5,683 nucleotides of DNA from Nocardioides sp. (GCA_025965295.1 JAOPXF010000421.1:1-5683); one strand, 5' to 3'; counted from the stretch's first letter, positions 1-5,683 are shown. Notes: a model not told the origin generated them from the letters alone. Program-made: numbers and translations.

Positions 1-1
1 C

Positions 2-1216
2 GCCGACCGGCGCTCGGTCTTCGAGCTGTTCCCGCGCCGTCTCCCCGAGGGCCGCCGCTACGGCGTCGTGGCCGGGGTCGGCCGCGCGCTCGACGCGATC
101 GAGGCCTTCCGTTTCGACGACCACACGCTCAGCGCGCTCGAGGACGTCGTCGACCGGCCGACCCTCGACTGGCTGGCGGGCTACCGCTTCTCCGGTGACG
201 TCTCCGGGTACGCCGAGGGTGAGGCGTACTTCCCCTACTCCCCGATCCTGACCGTCGAGGCGACCTTCGCCGAGGCCGTCCTGCTCGAGACGGTGCTGCT
301 CTCGATCTACAACCACGACGCCGCGATCGCCTCTGCGGCCTCGCGGATGACCCTGGTGGCGGGTGATCGCCCCTGCATCGAGATGGGATCTCGCCGTACG
401 CACGAGGAGGCGGCGGTCGCGTGCGCCCGTGCGGCGTACGTCGCCGGCTTCGCCACCAGCTCCAACCTCGCCGCACGAGAGCGGTACGGCGTGCCCACCG
501 CGGGCACCAGCGCGCACAGCTTCACGCTCCTCCACGACAGCGAGGAGCAGGCGTTCCGCGGCCAGGTCGAGTCGCTCGGCACCGGGACGACGTTGCTGGT
601 CGACACCTACGACATCCCGACCGCCGTGCGCCTGGCCGTCGAGGTGGCGGGGCCGGAGCTGGGCGCGGTGCGCATCGACTCCGGCGACCTCGGGGTGCTG
701 GCCCACGAGGTGCGGGCGCAGCTCGACTCCCTGGGAGCGAGCGGCACCCGGATCGTCGTCACCAGCGACCTCGACGAGTTCGCGATCGCCGCGCTCGCCG
801 CCGCACCGGTGGACGCCTACGGCGTCGGCACCCAGCTGGTCACCGGCAGCGGACACCCGACCTGCGGGTTCGTCTACAAGCTCGTGGCCCGCGAGGACGC
901 CAATGGTGAGCTGGAGTCCGTCGCCAAGCGCAGCCCGGACAAGAGCTCGATCGGAGGCCGCAAGTACGCCCTGCGCCGCCGCGACGCCCACGGGGTGGCC
1001 GAGGCGGAGGTCGTCGGGATCGGCGTACCCCCCGTCGACGACGGCGATGACCGGGTCCTGCTGCTGCCGCTGGTCCGGGACGGAGAGGTGGTGGGCCGCG
1101 AGCACCTCGACGACTCCCGGGCGCGGCACCTGGCGGCGCGCGCCGAGCTCCCGGCCGCGGCGCAGCAGATGTCCCGGGGCGAGCCCGTCATCCCGACCCG
1201 GCACGTGGGGGCCTGA
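2..1216 (+). CDS. pncB: Nicotinate phosphoribosyltransferase, 5'-truncated by the window edge
   Basis: This enzyme joins nicotinate to PRPP to give nicotinate mononucleotide, the entry step of the Preiss-Handler NAD salvage pathway in the cytoplasm. The frame is open from base 2, and the residues before the first possible start (GTG at 68) already read as family sequence (RRSVFELFPRRLPEGRRYG). The GTG is therefore an internal Val and the true start lies upstream. About 404 residues are present; the family is usually about 430-450, so roughly the first 30-45 are missing. Visible family motifs are YNHDAAIASAASRM, EMGSRRTHEEAA, GTSAHSF, RIDSGDLG, VTSDLDEF, YGVGTQLVT, GFVYKLV and KSSIGGRKYALRR. 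The His in GTSAHSF (bases 515-517) sits where the family's phosphorylatable active-site His is expected. All key motifs look intact. The stop lies 1 nt before the next gene, so the two are probably cotranscribed. Together with pncA downstream it makes a nicotinamide-to-NaMN module. The identification is firm. Confidence 0.96.
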   Translation, partial: ADRRSVFELFPRRLPEGRRYGVVAGVGRALDAIEAFRFDDHTLSALEDVVDRPTLDWLAGYRFSGDVSGYAEGEAYFPYSPILTVEATFAEAVLLETVLLSIYNHDAAIASAASRMTLVAGDRPCIEMGSRRTHEEAAVACARAAYVAGFATSSNLAARERYGVPTAGTSAHSFTLLHDSEEQAFRGQVESLGTGTTLLVDTYDIPTAVRLAVEVAGPELGAVRIDSGDLGVLAHEVRAQLDSLGASGTRIVVTSDLDEFAIAALAAAPVDAYGVGTQLVTGSGHPTCGFVYKLVAREDANGELESVAKRSPDKSSIGGRKYALRRRDAHGVAEAEVVGIGVPPVDDGDDRVLLLPLVRDGEVVGREHLDDSRARHLAARAELPAAAQQMSRGEPVIPTRHVGA

Positions 1217-1217
1217 C

Positions 1218-1988
1218 ATGGCGCTGGTCACCTGCAGCTTCTTCTCCGAGTCGCTCGAGACGGGGGCGTCGGTCTCGGTCGTCCTGCCCCAGGCGACCCA
1301 GGCCCAGATCGGGGTCTCCGGGGCGGGTGGGCCACCGGGTGAGATGCCGGTGCTCTACCTCCTCCACGGCCTCTCCGACGACCACACCGCCTGGACGCGG
1401 TACACCTCGATCGAGAGGTATGCGGCGGCGGCGGGACTCGCGGTCGTCATGCCGGCGGCGGGGCGGAGCTTCTACGCCGACGAGCGGCAGGGACACCGGT
1501 ACTGGACCTACGTCGCCGAGGAGCTGCCGGGCGTGATGCGCTCCTTCTTCCGGCTCTCGGACCGCCCCGAGGACACCTTCGTGGCGGGGCTCTCGATGGG
1601 TGGCTACGGCGCGCTCAAGCTGGCGCTGACCCATCCCGACCGGTTCGCGGCCGCCGCGTCGCTGTCCGGTGGCCTGGACGTGGCCGGCCTGGCCCGGAAG
1701 CCCGAGCGGCGCGAGCTGTTCGACCGCGTCTTCGGTGCCGATCCCGGTCCCGGGCCGGCCGACGACCTCTTCGCCCTGCTGGCCGGCTCCGACCCGGGGT
1801 CCCTGCCGCCCCTGCACCTGTCGTGCGGCACCGAGGACCCGCTGCTCCCGATGAGCGAGCGGTTCGCCGCGGAGGCCTCGGCGGCGGGTGTCCAGGTCAC
1901 CACCGACTTCAGGCCCGGGGAGCACGAGTGGGGGCTGTGGGACTCCGTGGTCCGCGACGTCATCGGGTGGCTGCCGATCCGGGGCTGA
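1218..1988 (+). CDS. Alpha/beta-hydrolase esterase (esterase D / tributyrin esterase type)
   Basis: The 256-residue product is a serine esterase of the PF00756-like family, which includes S-formylglutathione hydrolases, tributyrin esterases and mycolyltransferase relatives. Visible parts are an N-terminal strand region, the oxyanion-loop motif LYLLHGLSDDHTAW (about residues 46-59), the nucleophile elbow GLSMGGYGA with Ser126, an acid in CGTEDPLLP (Asp207), and His236 in GEHEWGLW. This is a complete Ser-Asp-His triad in the usual order. There is no signal peptide or membrane segment, so it is probably cytoplasmic. The ATG at 1218 lies 1 nt after the pncB stop, with a G-rich stretch (GGGGG at 1206-1210) in Shine-Dalgarno range. 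That supports this start over the longer open frame that runs upstream through pncB. It sits between the two NAD-salvage genes, but its substrate cannot be read from sequence. Small acyl esters or S-formyl-type thioesters are possible. The family call is firm and the substrate is unknown. Confidence 0.9.
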   Translation: MALVTCSFFSESLETGASVSVVLPQATQAQIGVSGAGGPPGEMPVLYLLHGLSDDHTAWTRYTSIERYAAAAGLAVVMPAAGRSFYADERQGHRYWTYVAEELPGVMRSFFRLSDRPEDTFVAGLSMGGYGALKLALTHPDRFAAAASLSGGLDVAGLARKPERRELFDRVFGADPGPGPADDLFALLAGSDPGSLPPLHLSCGTEDPLLPMSERFAAEASAAGVQVTTDFRPGEHEWGLWDSVVRDVIGWLPIRG

Positions 1989-1992
1989 CCGC

Positions 1993-2004
1993 TAACCTCG
2001 GACC
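1993..2004 (+). promoter_or_regulatory. Candidate -10 box for a leaderless pncA transcript
   Basis: The hexamer TAACCT at 1993-1998 matches the actinobacterial TANNNT -10 consensus. Its last T is 7 nt before the A of the pncA ATG (2005), the spacing expected if transcription starts at that A. No good Shine-Dalgarno sequence precedes the ATG, which also fits a leaderless message. No TTGACA-like -35 is visible at 17-18 nt upstream, so this would be a -10-dependent promoter. It would let pncA and the following gene be expressed apart from pncB and the esterase. This is inference from motif and spacing only. Confidence 0.45.
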
Positions 2005-2583
2005 ATGAAGCGCGCCCTCATCGTCGTCGACGTGCAGAACGACTTCTGCGAGGGCGGCTCCCTGCCCGTGGCCGGTGGCGCCCAGGTGGCCCACGAGATC
2101 GCCGAGGTGCTGCGGCACTGGACGCACCGGGACCCCCAGGCACCGGACTACGCGCACGTCGTCGCCACCAAGGACCACCACGTCTCCCCCGGTGCGCACT
2201 GGTCGGAGACTCCGGACTTCCAGGACTCCTGGCCGGTGCACTGCCAGGTCGGGACCGACGGCGAGGCGTTCCACCCCAACCTCGACCCCCAGCCGTTCGA
2301 CGCGATCTTCCTCAAGGGCCGGCACCAGGCGGCGTACTCCGGCTTCGAGGGACGCAGCATCGTCGGGGACCTGCCGCTCGCCGACTGGCTGCGTCAGCAC
2401 GGCGTCACCGACGTGGACGTGTGCGGGATCGCGACCGACTACTGCGTGAAGGCGACCGCGCTCGACGCCGCGACCGCCGGGTTCGCGACGCGGGTGCTGC
2501 CCGGCCTCAGTGCCGGCATCTCTCCCGCCTCCACGCAGGCCGCCCTGGCCGAGCTGCGCGCAGCGGGCGTCACCGTTGGCTGA
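2005..2583 (+). CDS. pncA: Nicotinamidase / pyrazinamidase (isochorismatase-like hydrolase)
   Basis: The 192-residue enzyme deamidates nicotinamide to nicotinate and ammonia, feeding the PncB enzyme encoded upstream. It has the cysteine-hydrolase layout: VDVQNDF at the N-terminus with catalytic Asp9, the ATKDHHVSPGAHW metal-site region, WPVHCQVGTDG, FLKGRHQAAYSGF with catalytic Lys104, and CGIATDYCVKATA with nucleophile Cys147. By comparison with the known Mycobacterium PncA site, metal ligands are Asp57, His59, His65 and His79, and all are present. The length is normal for the family (about 185-215). The ATG at 2005 fits the family N-terminus exactly, and nothing upstream in frame looks like this family. 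It lies 16 nt after the esterase stop, and its own stop overlaps the next gene by 8 nt. It may have its own leaderless promoter. Intact active-site residues predict an active enzyme that would also hydrolyse pyrazinamide. Confidence 0.96.
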   Translation: MKRALIVVDVQNDFCEGGSLPVAGGAQVAHEIAEVLRHWTHRDPQAPDYAHVVATKDHHVSPGAHWSETPDFQDSWPVHCQVGTDGEAFHPNLDPQPFDAIFLKGRHQAAYSGFEGRSIVGDLPLADWLRQHGVTDVDVCGIATDYCVKATALDAATAGFATRVLPGLSAGISPASTQAALAELRAAGVTVG

Positions 2584-3346
2584 CCTCGACGTCCGGGTGG
2601 AGGACGGGGCGCTCTGGCTGACCCTCAACCGCCCGCACGTCTTCAACGCCCTCTCCGGCGAGATGGCCGCCGACATCGCCCGGCTGACCGAGGAGGCGAC
2701 CGCGCGCAACGACGTACGCGTGGTCGTGCTGACCGGGACCGGCCCGGCCTTCAGCACCGGTGCGGACATCTCCGGCGAGAACGCCCACGAGAACTTCGAC
2801 GTACGCGCCGTGGACGCCGCCAACCGCATCATCCGGGCGATCGTGAACCTCGACAAGCCCGTGGTCGCCGCGGTCAACGGGGTCGCGGCGGGGGTGGGCT
2901 GCTCGGCCGCCCTGGCCGCCGACATCGTGGTGGCGTCGTCGTCCGCGTCGTTCCTGCTGGCCTTCGCGCGGATCGGGCTGATGCCCGACGGCGGCGCGAC
3001 CGCCACCGTGGCGGCCTCGATCGGGCGGGCCCGGGCGATGCGGATGGCGCTGCTCGCCGAGCCGCTCACCGCGCAGGAGGCGTACGACGCCGGGCTGGTC
3101 ACGCACGTGGCGAGCGACGAGGAGTTCCCCGCCCTGGTCGCCGAGCTCGTGCGGCGCCTCGCCTCCGGTCCACCGCTGGCCTTCGCCGCGTCGAAGAAGG
3201 CGATCAACGCCGCCACCCTCGGCGCCCTCGAGGCCGCCCTCGAACGCGAGCGCACCGGCCAGACCGTCCTGCTCCGCACCTCCGACGTCGCCGAGGGGAT
3301 GCGCGCCTTCACCGAGCGCCGCCGGCCGGAGTTCCGCGGCGAGTAG
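2576..3346 (+). CDS. Crotonase-superfamily protein (enoyl-CoA hydratase/isomerase, PaaG-like active site)
   Basis: The 256-residue product acts on acyl-CoA thioesters. Crotonase landmarks are the N-terminal strands ending LTLNRPHVFNALS, the first oxyanion region AFSTGADIS (about 58-66), the second KPVVAAVNGVAAGVGCS (about 94-110), and the family segment FARIGLMPDGG (about 130-140). The two Glu residues used by classical enoyl-CoA hydratases are absent: Ser110 replaces the first, and the PE of the second motif is not there. Instead Asp138 sits in IGLMPD, as in PaaG-type isomerases, so double-bond or ring isomerisation may be more likely than hydration. The start chosen is TTG at 2576, overlapping the pncA stop as TTGGCTGA. 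This gives a normal family length and begins just before the first strand. ATG at 2510 would add a Pro/Arg-rich tail copied from pncA in another frame, and GTG at 2597 would clip the first strand. Translation is probably coupled to pncA. The family is firm and the reaction is uncertain. Confidence 0.88.
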   Translation: MADLDVRVEDGALWLTLNRPHVFNALSGEMAADIARLTEEATARNDVRVVVLTGTGPAFSTGADISGENAHENFDVRAVDAANRIIRAIVNLDKPVVAAVNGVAAGVGCSAALAADIVVASSSASFLLAFARIGLMPDGGATATVAASIGRARAMRMALLAEPLTAQEAYDAGLVTHVASDEEFPALVAELVRRLASGPPLAFAASKKAINAATLGALEAALERERTGQTVLLRTSDVAEGMRAFTERRRPEFRGE

Positions 3347-3361
3347 GCGGCGCGGTTCGCA

Positions 3362-3436
3362 CTTGTAACGCGCTGTTATCGGATCTAGGGACCAGTTAGA
3401 ACGGGTCCCTAGATCCGATAACTGCGCGTTACAAGG
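3362..3436. repeat. Long near-perfect palindrome, copy 1 (possible bidirectional terminator or REP-like element)
   Basis: Bases 3362-3393 pair with 3404-3435, giving a 32-bp stem with one T-T mismatch (3374/3423). The 10-nt centre AGTTAGAACG is itself partly self-complementary (GTT/AAC). It lies in the gap between two convergent genes, 15 nt after the crotonase stop and 11 nt after the stop of the minus-strand AbiEi-like gene. It could therefore end transcription from both sides. Neither flank has a T tract, so it is not a canonical intrinsic terminator. Its base composition is much more AT-rich than its surroundings and includes the rare tetramer CTAG in both arms. A second copy in the same orientation lies at 4560-4634 with 3 differences. 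Confidence 0.93.
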
Positions 3437-3447
3437 ACCATCCGGGA

Positions 3448-4452
3448 TCAGCGGGGCCGGCGCACGATGTACGGCGCGAGGTCCTCGACCGAAGTGCCGA
3501 AGCGGGCACAGGTGTCGAGGTACTCGCCCAGTACGCGCTGCTTGGTGAGATCCCACCGGGCGGGCATGAGGTCGGCCCACACCAGCCGTGACATGCCCAG
3601 CTTGAAGCCGCACACGAAGTCCTGGCGCTGCTTCTCGAGCCAGACGACCTCGTCAGGAGCCACGGTCGCCAACCCTCCTGCTCCCGCCGGTCGGTACTTC
3701 ACCCGGCCGTCGAACTCGATGATGTGCCGGTCGACGCGCATGTCGCACCAGACCGTCCTCCCACGGTCCGGGAGTCCGAACTGTGTCTCCGCCCGACCGA
3801 TGCCGAGCTCGGACACCAGCGTGCGCCCCAAGGACTCCCCGACCGACTCCGAGCCCGGGTCGGCGATCTCGACGGAGGACCGGCCGATGGTCACATTGGG
3901 CCAGCTCCGCATGACCACCAGAGCGAGCTCCAGTGCGTGGCGCGGGACACCACCTCTCATCGCTGAGTCGCACGCGACGACGCCGTGCCGCAGACCGTGC
4001 TCCCGCGCGATGTCGACTGCGGTGCGGGCGGGGTCCAGCGCGACGAGCCCGTCGACCTCCATGACCTGGTGAGACGAGAAGGGGGCGCGGTGGTGCTTGA
4101 CCCCGCACCTGGTGCGATGGCCCAGCACACCGAACCCGGTGATGTGCACGAGCCGCGGGCGCGCCTCGAGAATGGGCATTCCATGCAGGAGGGCCGCCGA
4201 GTCGTGGCTCAGGACATGAGGCATGTCCATGTTCATGGACGCGGCTCTGGCCTCCAGGAGAGGTTGTCCGCGGAACGCGTCCAGCGACTCCCAGAGCGCG
4301 CAAACCGCGTAGACGCCCCGGCGTACGGCGACCCAGTCACCGACGCGGACCAGACGGGCGACTTCCTCGGAGGTCATCCCCGCGGCGAGTGCCTGTCTTC
4401 GCAGGACCAGCCCGTGCTGGCGTGACATCAGGGCAGCAACCTGTGCGTTCAT
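3448..4452 (-). CDS. AbiEi-like winged-helix protein with C-terminal DUF559/PD-(D/E)XK-like domain
   Basis: The 334-residue product looks two-domain. Residues about 1-50 (VAALMSRQHGLVLRRQALAA, then RVGDWVAVRRGVYAV) resemble the winged-helix N-terminus of AbiEi-type antitoxins. A middle region (about 60-185) carries SHDSAALLHGMP and LDPARTAVDIAREHG, typical of stand-alone actinobacterial members. The C-terminal part has ESVGES (about 202-207), then CDMRVDRHIIEFDGRVKY with Asp237, Glu246, Asp248 and Lys252. This layout is like DUF559/Vsr-type endonuclease-like folds. No AbiEii toxin gene lies beside it, so it is not an evident toxin-antitoxin pair. The start is ATG at 4452, because that is where family-like sequence begins. 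An upstream GTG at 4590 lies inside the palindrome and would add 46 non-domain residues. Codons such as GCA, GTT, TCA, CGA and AGA near its start are unlike the GC3-rich neighbours, suggesting separate acquisition. The gene is bracketed by two copies of the same palindrome. Its function is unknown; DNA binding is likely and nuclease activity is possible. Confidence 0.85.
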   Translation of the reverse strand: MNAQVAALMSRQHGLVLRRQALAAGMTSEEVARLVRVGDWVAVRRGVYAVCALWESLDAFRGQPLLEARAASMNMDMPHVLSHDSAALLHGMPILEARPRLVHITGFGVLGHRTRCGVKHHRAPFSSHQVMEVDGLVALDPARTAVDIAREHGLRHGVVACDSAMRGGVPRHALELALVVMRSWPNVTIGRSSVEIADPGSESVGESLGRTLVSELGIGRAETQFGLPDRGRTVWCDMRVDRHIIEFDGRVKYRPAGAGGLATVAPDEVVWLEKQRQDFVCGFKLGMSRLVWADLMPARWDLTKQRVLGEYLDTCARFGTSVEDLAPYIVRRPR

Positions 4453-4559
4453 GCGCCCAGACTCGATCGCCGGCCCGTGCTCCGTCTCGACGCCGGGGCG
4501 ACCGTGTGGACGACCCGTCGCGCCCGGTGGCCTGTGGAGCCCGGCCGGCGTGAATTCCG

Positions 4560-4634
4560 CCTGTAACGCGCAGTTATCGGATCTAGGCACCAGTTAGAAC
4601 GGGTCCCTAGATCCGATAACTGCGCGTTACAAGG
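4560..4634. repeat. Long near-perfect palindrome, copy 2
   Basis: This is the same 75-nt palindrome as at 3362-3436, in the same orientation, with identical centre and right arm. It differs only at 4561 (C for T), 4572 (A for T) and 4588 (C for G), all in the left arm. The stem is 4560-4591 with 4602-4633, interrupted by C-A (4561/4632) and C-C (4588/4605). It begins 18 nt past the stop of the minus-strand nucleotidase gene, so it could terminate that gene. It lies 107 nt upstream of the ATG of the AbiEi-like gene. The stretch 4453-4559 between them shows no clear promoter or strong ribosome-binding site, so any promoter for that gene may lie in or near the palindrome. Confidence 0.93.
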
Positions 4635-4652
4635 GGTAACGGCGACGCCGAC

Positions 4653-5683
4653 TCAGGTCACGGTGATGGGAGCACCCCCGGAGACCAGCCGCCAGTCGGA
4701 GGAGGCGAAGGTGGCCGGATCGATCTCGCCGTGGTCGGTGACCCAGTCGATGATCAGCTGCCGGATCTCGTTCTGGCGGTTGTACACCACCGGGGCCGTG
4801 GAGACGGCCGGGAAGCCGCCGCCACCGGACTGGCGATAGTTGTTGACCGCCATCGCGAACTCCTGCGCATCGGTGACCGGCACCCCGCCGTACGCGAGGT
4901 TCTTGATCCGCGACCCGACCTCCTCGGCGATGTCGATGTCGATGTCGTACGTCAGCGGGGCGTCGAGTCCGGCAACGGAGTCGAAGTTGTAGTCGGGGGT
5001 GCCGTTGGGGGCCGTCGGGGTGACCGCGTTCGTCACCTGGTCCATCGTGAACGGCCCCGTCCCCGTCACCTGCTTGAAGTAGCGCGCGGAGTACTCGAGG
5101 TACGCCTTCACGTCCGCCCCGGTCACCTTCACCCCGAGCAGCGTGTTGTCGTAGATGTAGAGCCCGGCGACGTCGCGCACGGTCACCTGGCCGGCCGGGA
5201 ACGACGCCTGCCTGTTGAACGGCGCCGCGATCGACAGCACCGGCAGGGCGGCATCGGCGCCGCTCAGGCCCGCCTTCACCGCGTCCGCCTGCACGTAGTT
5301 CACGAAGTCGATGATCGGCACGTCCTCGACCACGGCCCGCGCGGCCGACATCGCCGCGCTCGACGTCCCGATCACGGAGTTGACGTAGGTGACCACCTTG
5401 TCGTGCTGCGCGCGTACGGCGCCCGCCACCGCCGGGTCCTCGGCAGCCGTGTTGGAGTTGAGCAGCTGCGAGCCCGAGGCCACCAGCACCCACTTCTGCT
5501 TGCCACCGCTGCCGTAGACCTCCTGCACCACGAAGTCCATGACCGCCAGCCGCATGCCCCAGTAGTAGGGCTCGCACAGCAGCACCTGCTGGCCGGTCTT
5601 CGTGTTGCGCACGAAGCGCTGGTCGATCTCCTTGTGCGCGTGCCCGACCAGGATCGCGTCGACGTGCGGCACCTTCTCGGCGA
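4653..5683 (-). CDS. Nucleotidase / 2',3'-cyclic phosphodiesterase (CpdB/UshA/YfkN family), C-terminal part, 5' end outside window
   Basis: About 342 C-terminal residues are present and the frame stays open to the right edge. The GTG at 5672 is internal, since upstream residues (AEK-VPHVDAILVGHAHKEI) are family sequence. GHAHKEI is the last metal-binding block of the calcineurin-like phosphoesterase domain. After it comes the 5'-nucleotidase C-terminal domain, with LSIAAPFNRQASF, RDVAGLYIYDNTLLGVKVTG, LEYSARYFKQVTG and NNYRQSGGGGFPAV. The YDNTL and NNYR...GGGGF forms resemble CpdB-like 2',3'-cyclic nucleotide 2'-phosphodiesterase/3'-nucleotidases more than UshA, whose substrate loop usually reads like NDF..GGDGF. 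Members are normally exported and hydrolyse extracellular nucleotides. The signal peptide would be outside the window, and no C-terminal LPXTG anchor is visible (the end is GGAPITVT). The gene converges on the pnc operon, with the palindrome copy 18 nt past its stop. The superfamily is firm and the subfamily moderate. Confidence 0.92.
   Translation of the reverse strand, partial: AEKVPHVDAILVGHAHKEIDQRFVRNTKTGQQVLLCEPYYWGMRLAVMDFVVQEVYGSGGKQKWVLVASGSQLLNSNTAAEDPAVAGAVRAQHDKVVTYVNSVIGTSSAAMSAARAVVEDVPIIDFVNYVQADAVKAGLSGADAALPVLSIAAPFNRQASFPAGQVTVRDVAGLYIYDNTLLGVKVTGADVKAYLEYSARYFKQVTGTGPFTMDQVTNAVTPTAPNGTPDYNFDSVAGLDAPLTYDIDIDIAEEVGSRIKNLAYGGVPVTDAQEFAMAVNNYRQSGGGGFPAVSTAPVVYNRQNEIRQLIIDWVTDHGEIDPATFASSDWRLVSGGAPITVT

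Noticed and set aside
363..1217. Long open frame upstream of and in frame with the esterase, overlapping pncB
   Set aside because: It is a high-GC shadow of pncB with an Arg/Ser/Pro-rich translation and no domain. The esterase start at 1218 fits the family and has a G-rich ribosome site.
2510..2575. ATG at 2510 as the crotonase start
   Set aside because: The extra 22 residues are a Pro/Arg-rich out-of-frame reading of the conserved pncA C-terminus and precede the normal family N-terminus.
1188..3613. Long minus-strand open frames (1188-1925, 1960-3312, 2570-3613) opposite the operon
   Set aside because: Their translations are compositionally biased (Arg/Gly/Ala) with no motifs, and they lie opposite well-recognised genes. 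This is expected in high-GC DNA.
4453..4590. 46-residue N-terminal extension of the AbiEi-like protein from GTG at 4590
   Set aside because: That start lies inside the palindrome, the extension has no domain character, and the winged-helix sequence begins at the ATG at 4452.
4560..4634. Promoter inside the palindrome (TTGTAA, 17 nt, TAGGGA, or GATAAC as a -10)
   Set aside because: The matches to consensus are weak and, because of the palindrome, occur on both strands. They are not enough to call.
3362..4634. Insertion sequence or integron-type cassette with a known transposase or integrase
   Set aside because: No DDE, tyrosine or serine recombinase motifs are visible, and no target-site duplication is evident at the outer ends. 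Only a hypothesis of mobility is kept.
4627..5577. Minus-strand open frame overlapping the nucleotidase in another frame
   Set aside because: It is a Gly/Arg-rich shadow without motifs. The 4653-5683 frame carries all the nucleotidase motifs.

Overview
The window is high-GC DNA with very GC-rich third codon positions, typical of an actinobacterium. Two families resemble ones I associate with Nocardioides and relatives: a stand-alone AbiEi-like/DUF559-like protein and a CpdB-like nucleotidase. The Nocardioidaceae placement is an inference from style and gene content, not a database result.

Positions 2-3346 (+ strand) hold a tight four-gene run. It contains the 3' part of nicotinate phosphoribosyltransferase (pncB), a serine esterase of the esterase D type starting 1 nt after the pncB stop, nicotinamidase (pncA) 16 nt further on, and a crotonase-superfamily gene overlapping the pncA stop by 8 nt from a TTG start. 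PncA and PncB carry out successive steps of NAD salvage: nicotinamide to nicotinate, then nicotinate to nicotinate mononucleotide. The esterase and crotonase have no evident place in that pathway. A TANNNT -10 box exactly 7 nt before the pncA ATG suggests an internal promoter giving a leaderless pncA message.

Positions 3362-4634 hold the unusual part. Two 75-nt copies of a near-perfect palindrome (3362-3436 and 4560-4634, 3 differences, same orientation) bracket one minus-strand gene (3448-4452). That gene encodes an N-terminal AbiEi-like winged helix and a C-terminal segment that looks like a DUF559/Vsr-type PD-(D/E)XK nuclease fold. Its codon use is less GC3-biased than its neighbours. The arrangement could be a repeat-bracketed accessory or mobile cassette, or it could be a gene lying between two genomic REP-like or terminator hairpins.

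Positions 4653-5683 (- strand) hold the C-terminal part of a secreted-type nucleotidase/2',3'-cyclic phosphodiesterase (CpdB/UshA/YfkN family). It runs off the right edge of the window and converges on the + strand operon. No rRNA, tRNA, CRISPR array or recognisable transposase was seen. No gene-free stretch exceeds 300 nt. The largest gap (4453-4652) holds the second palindrome and the leader of the AbiEi-like gene.
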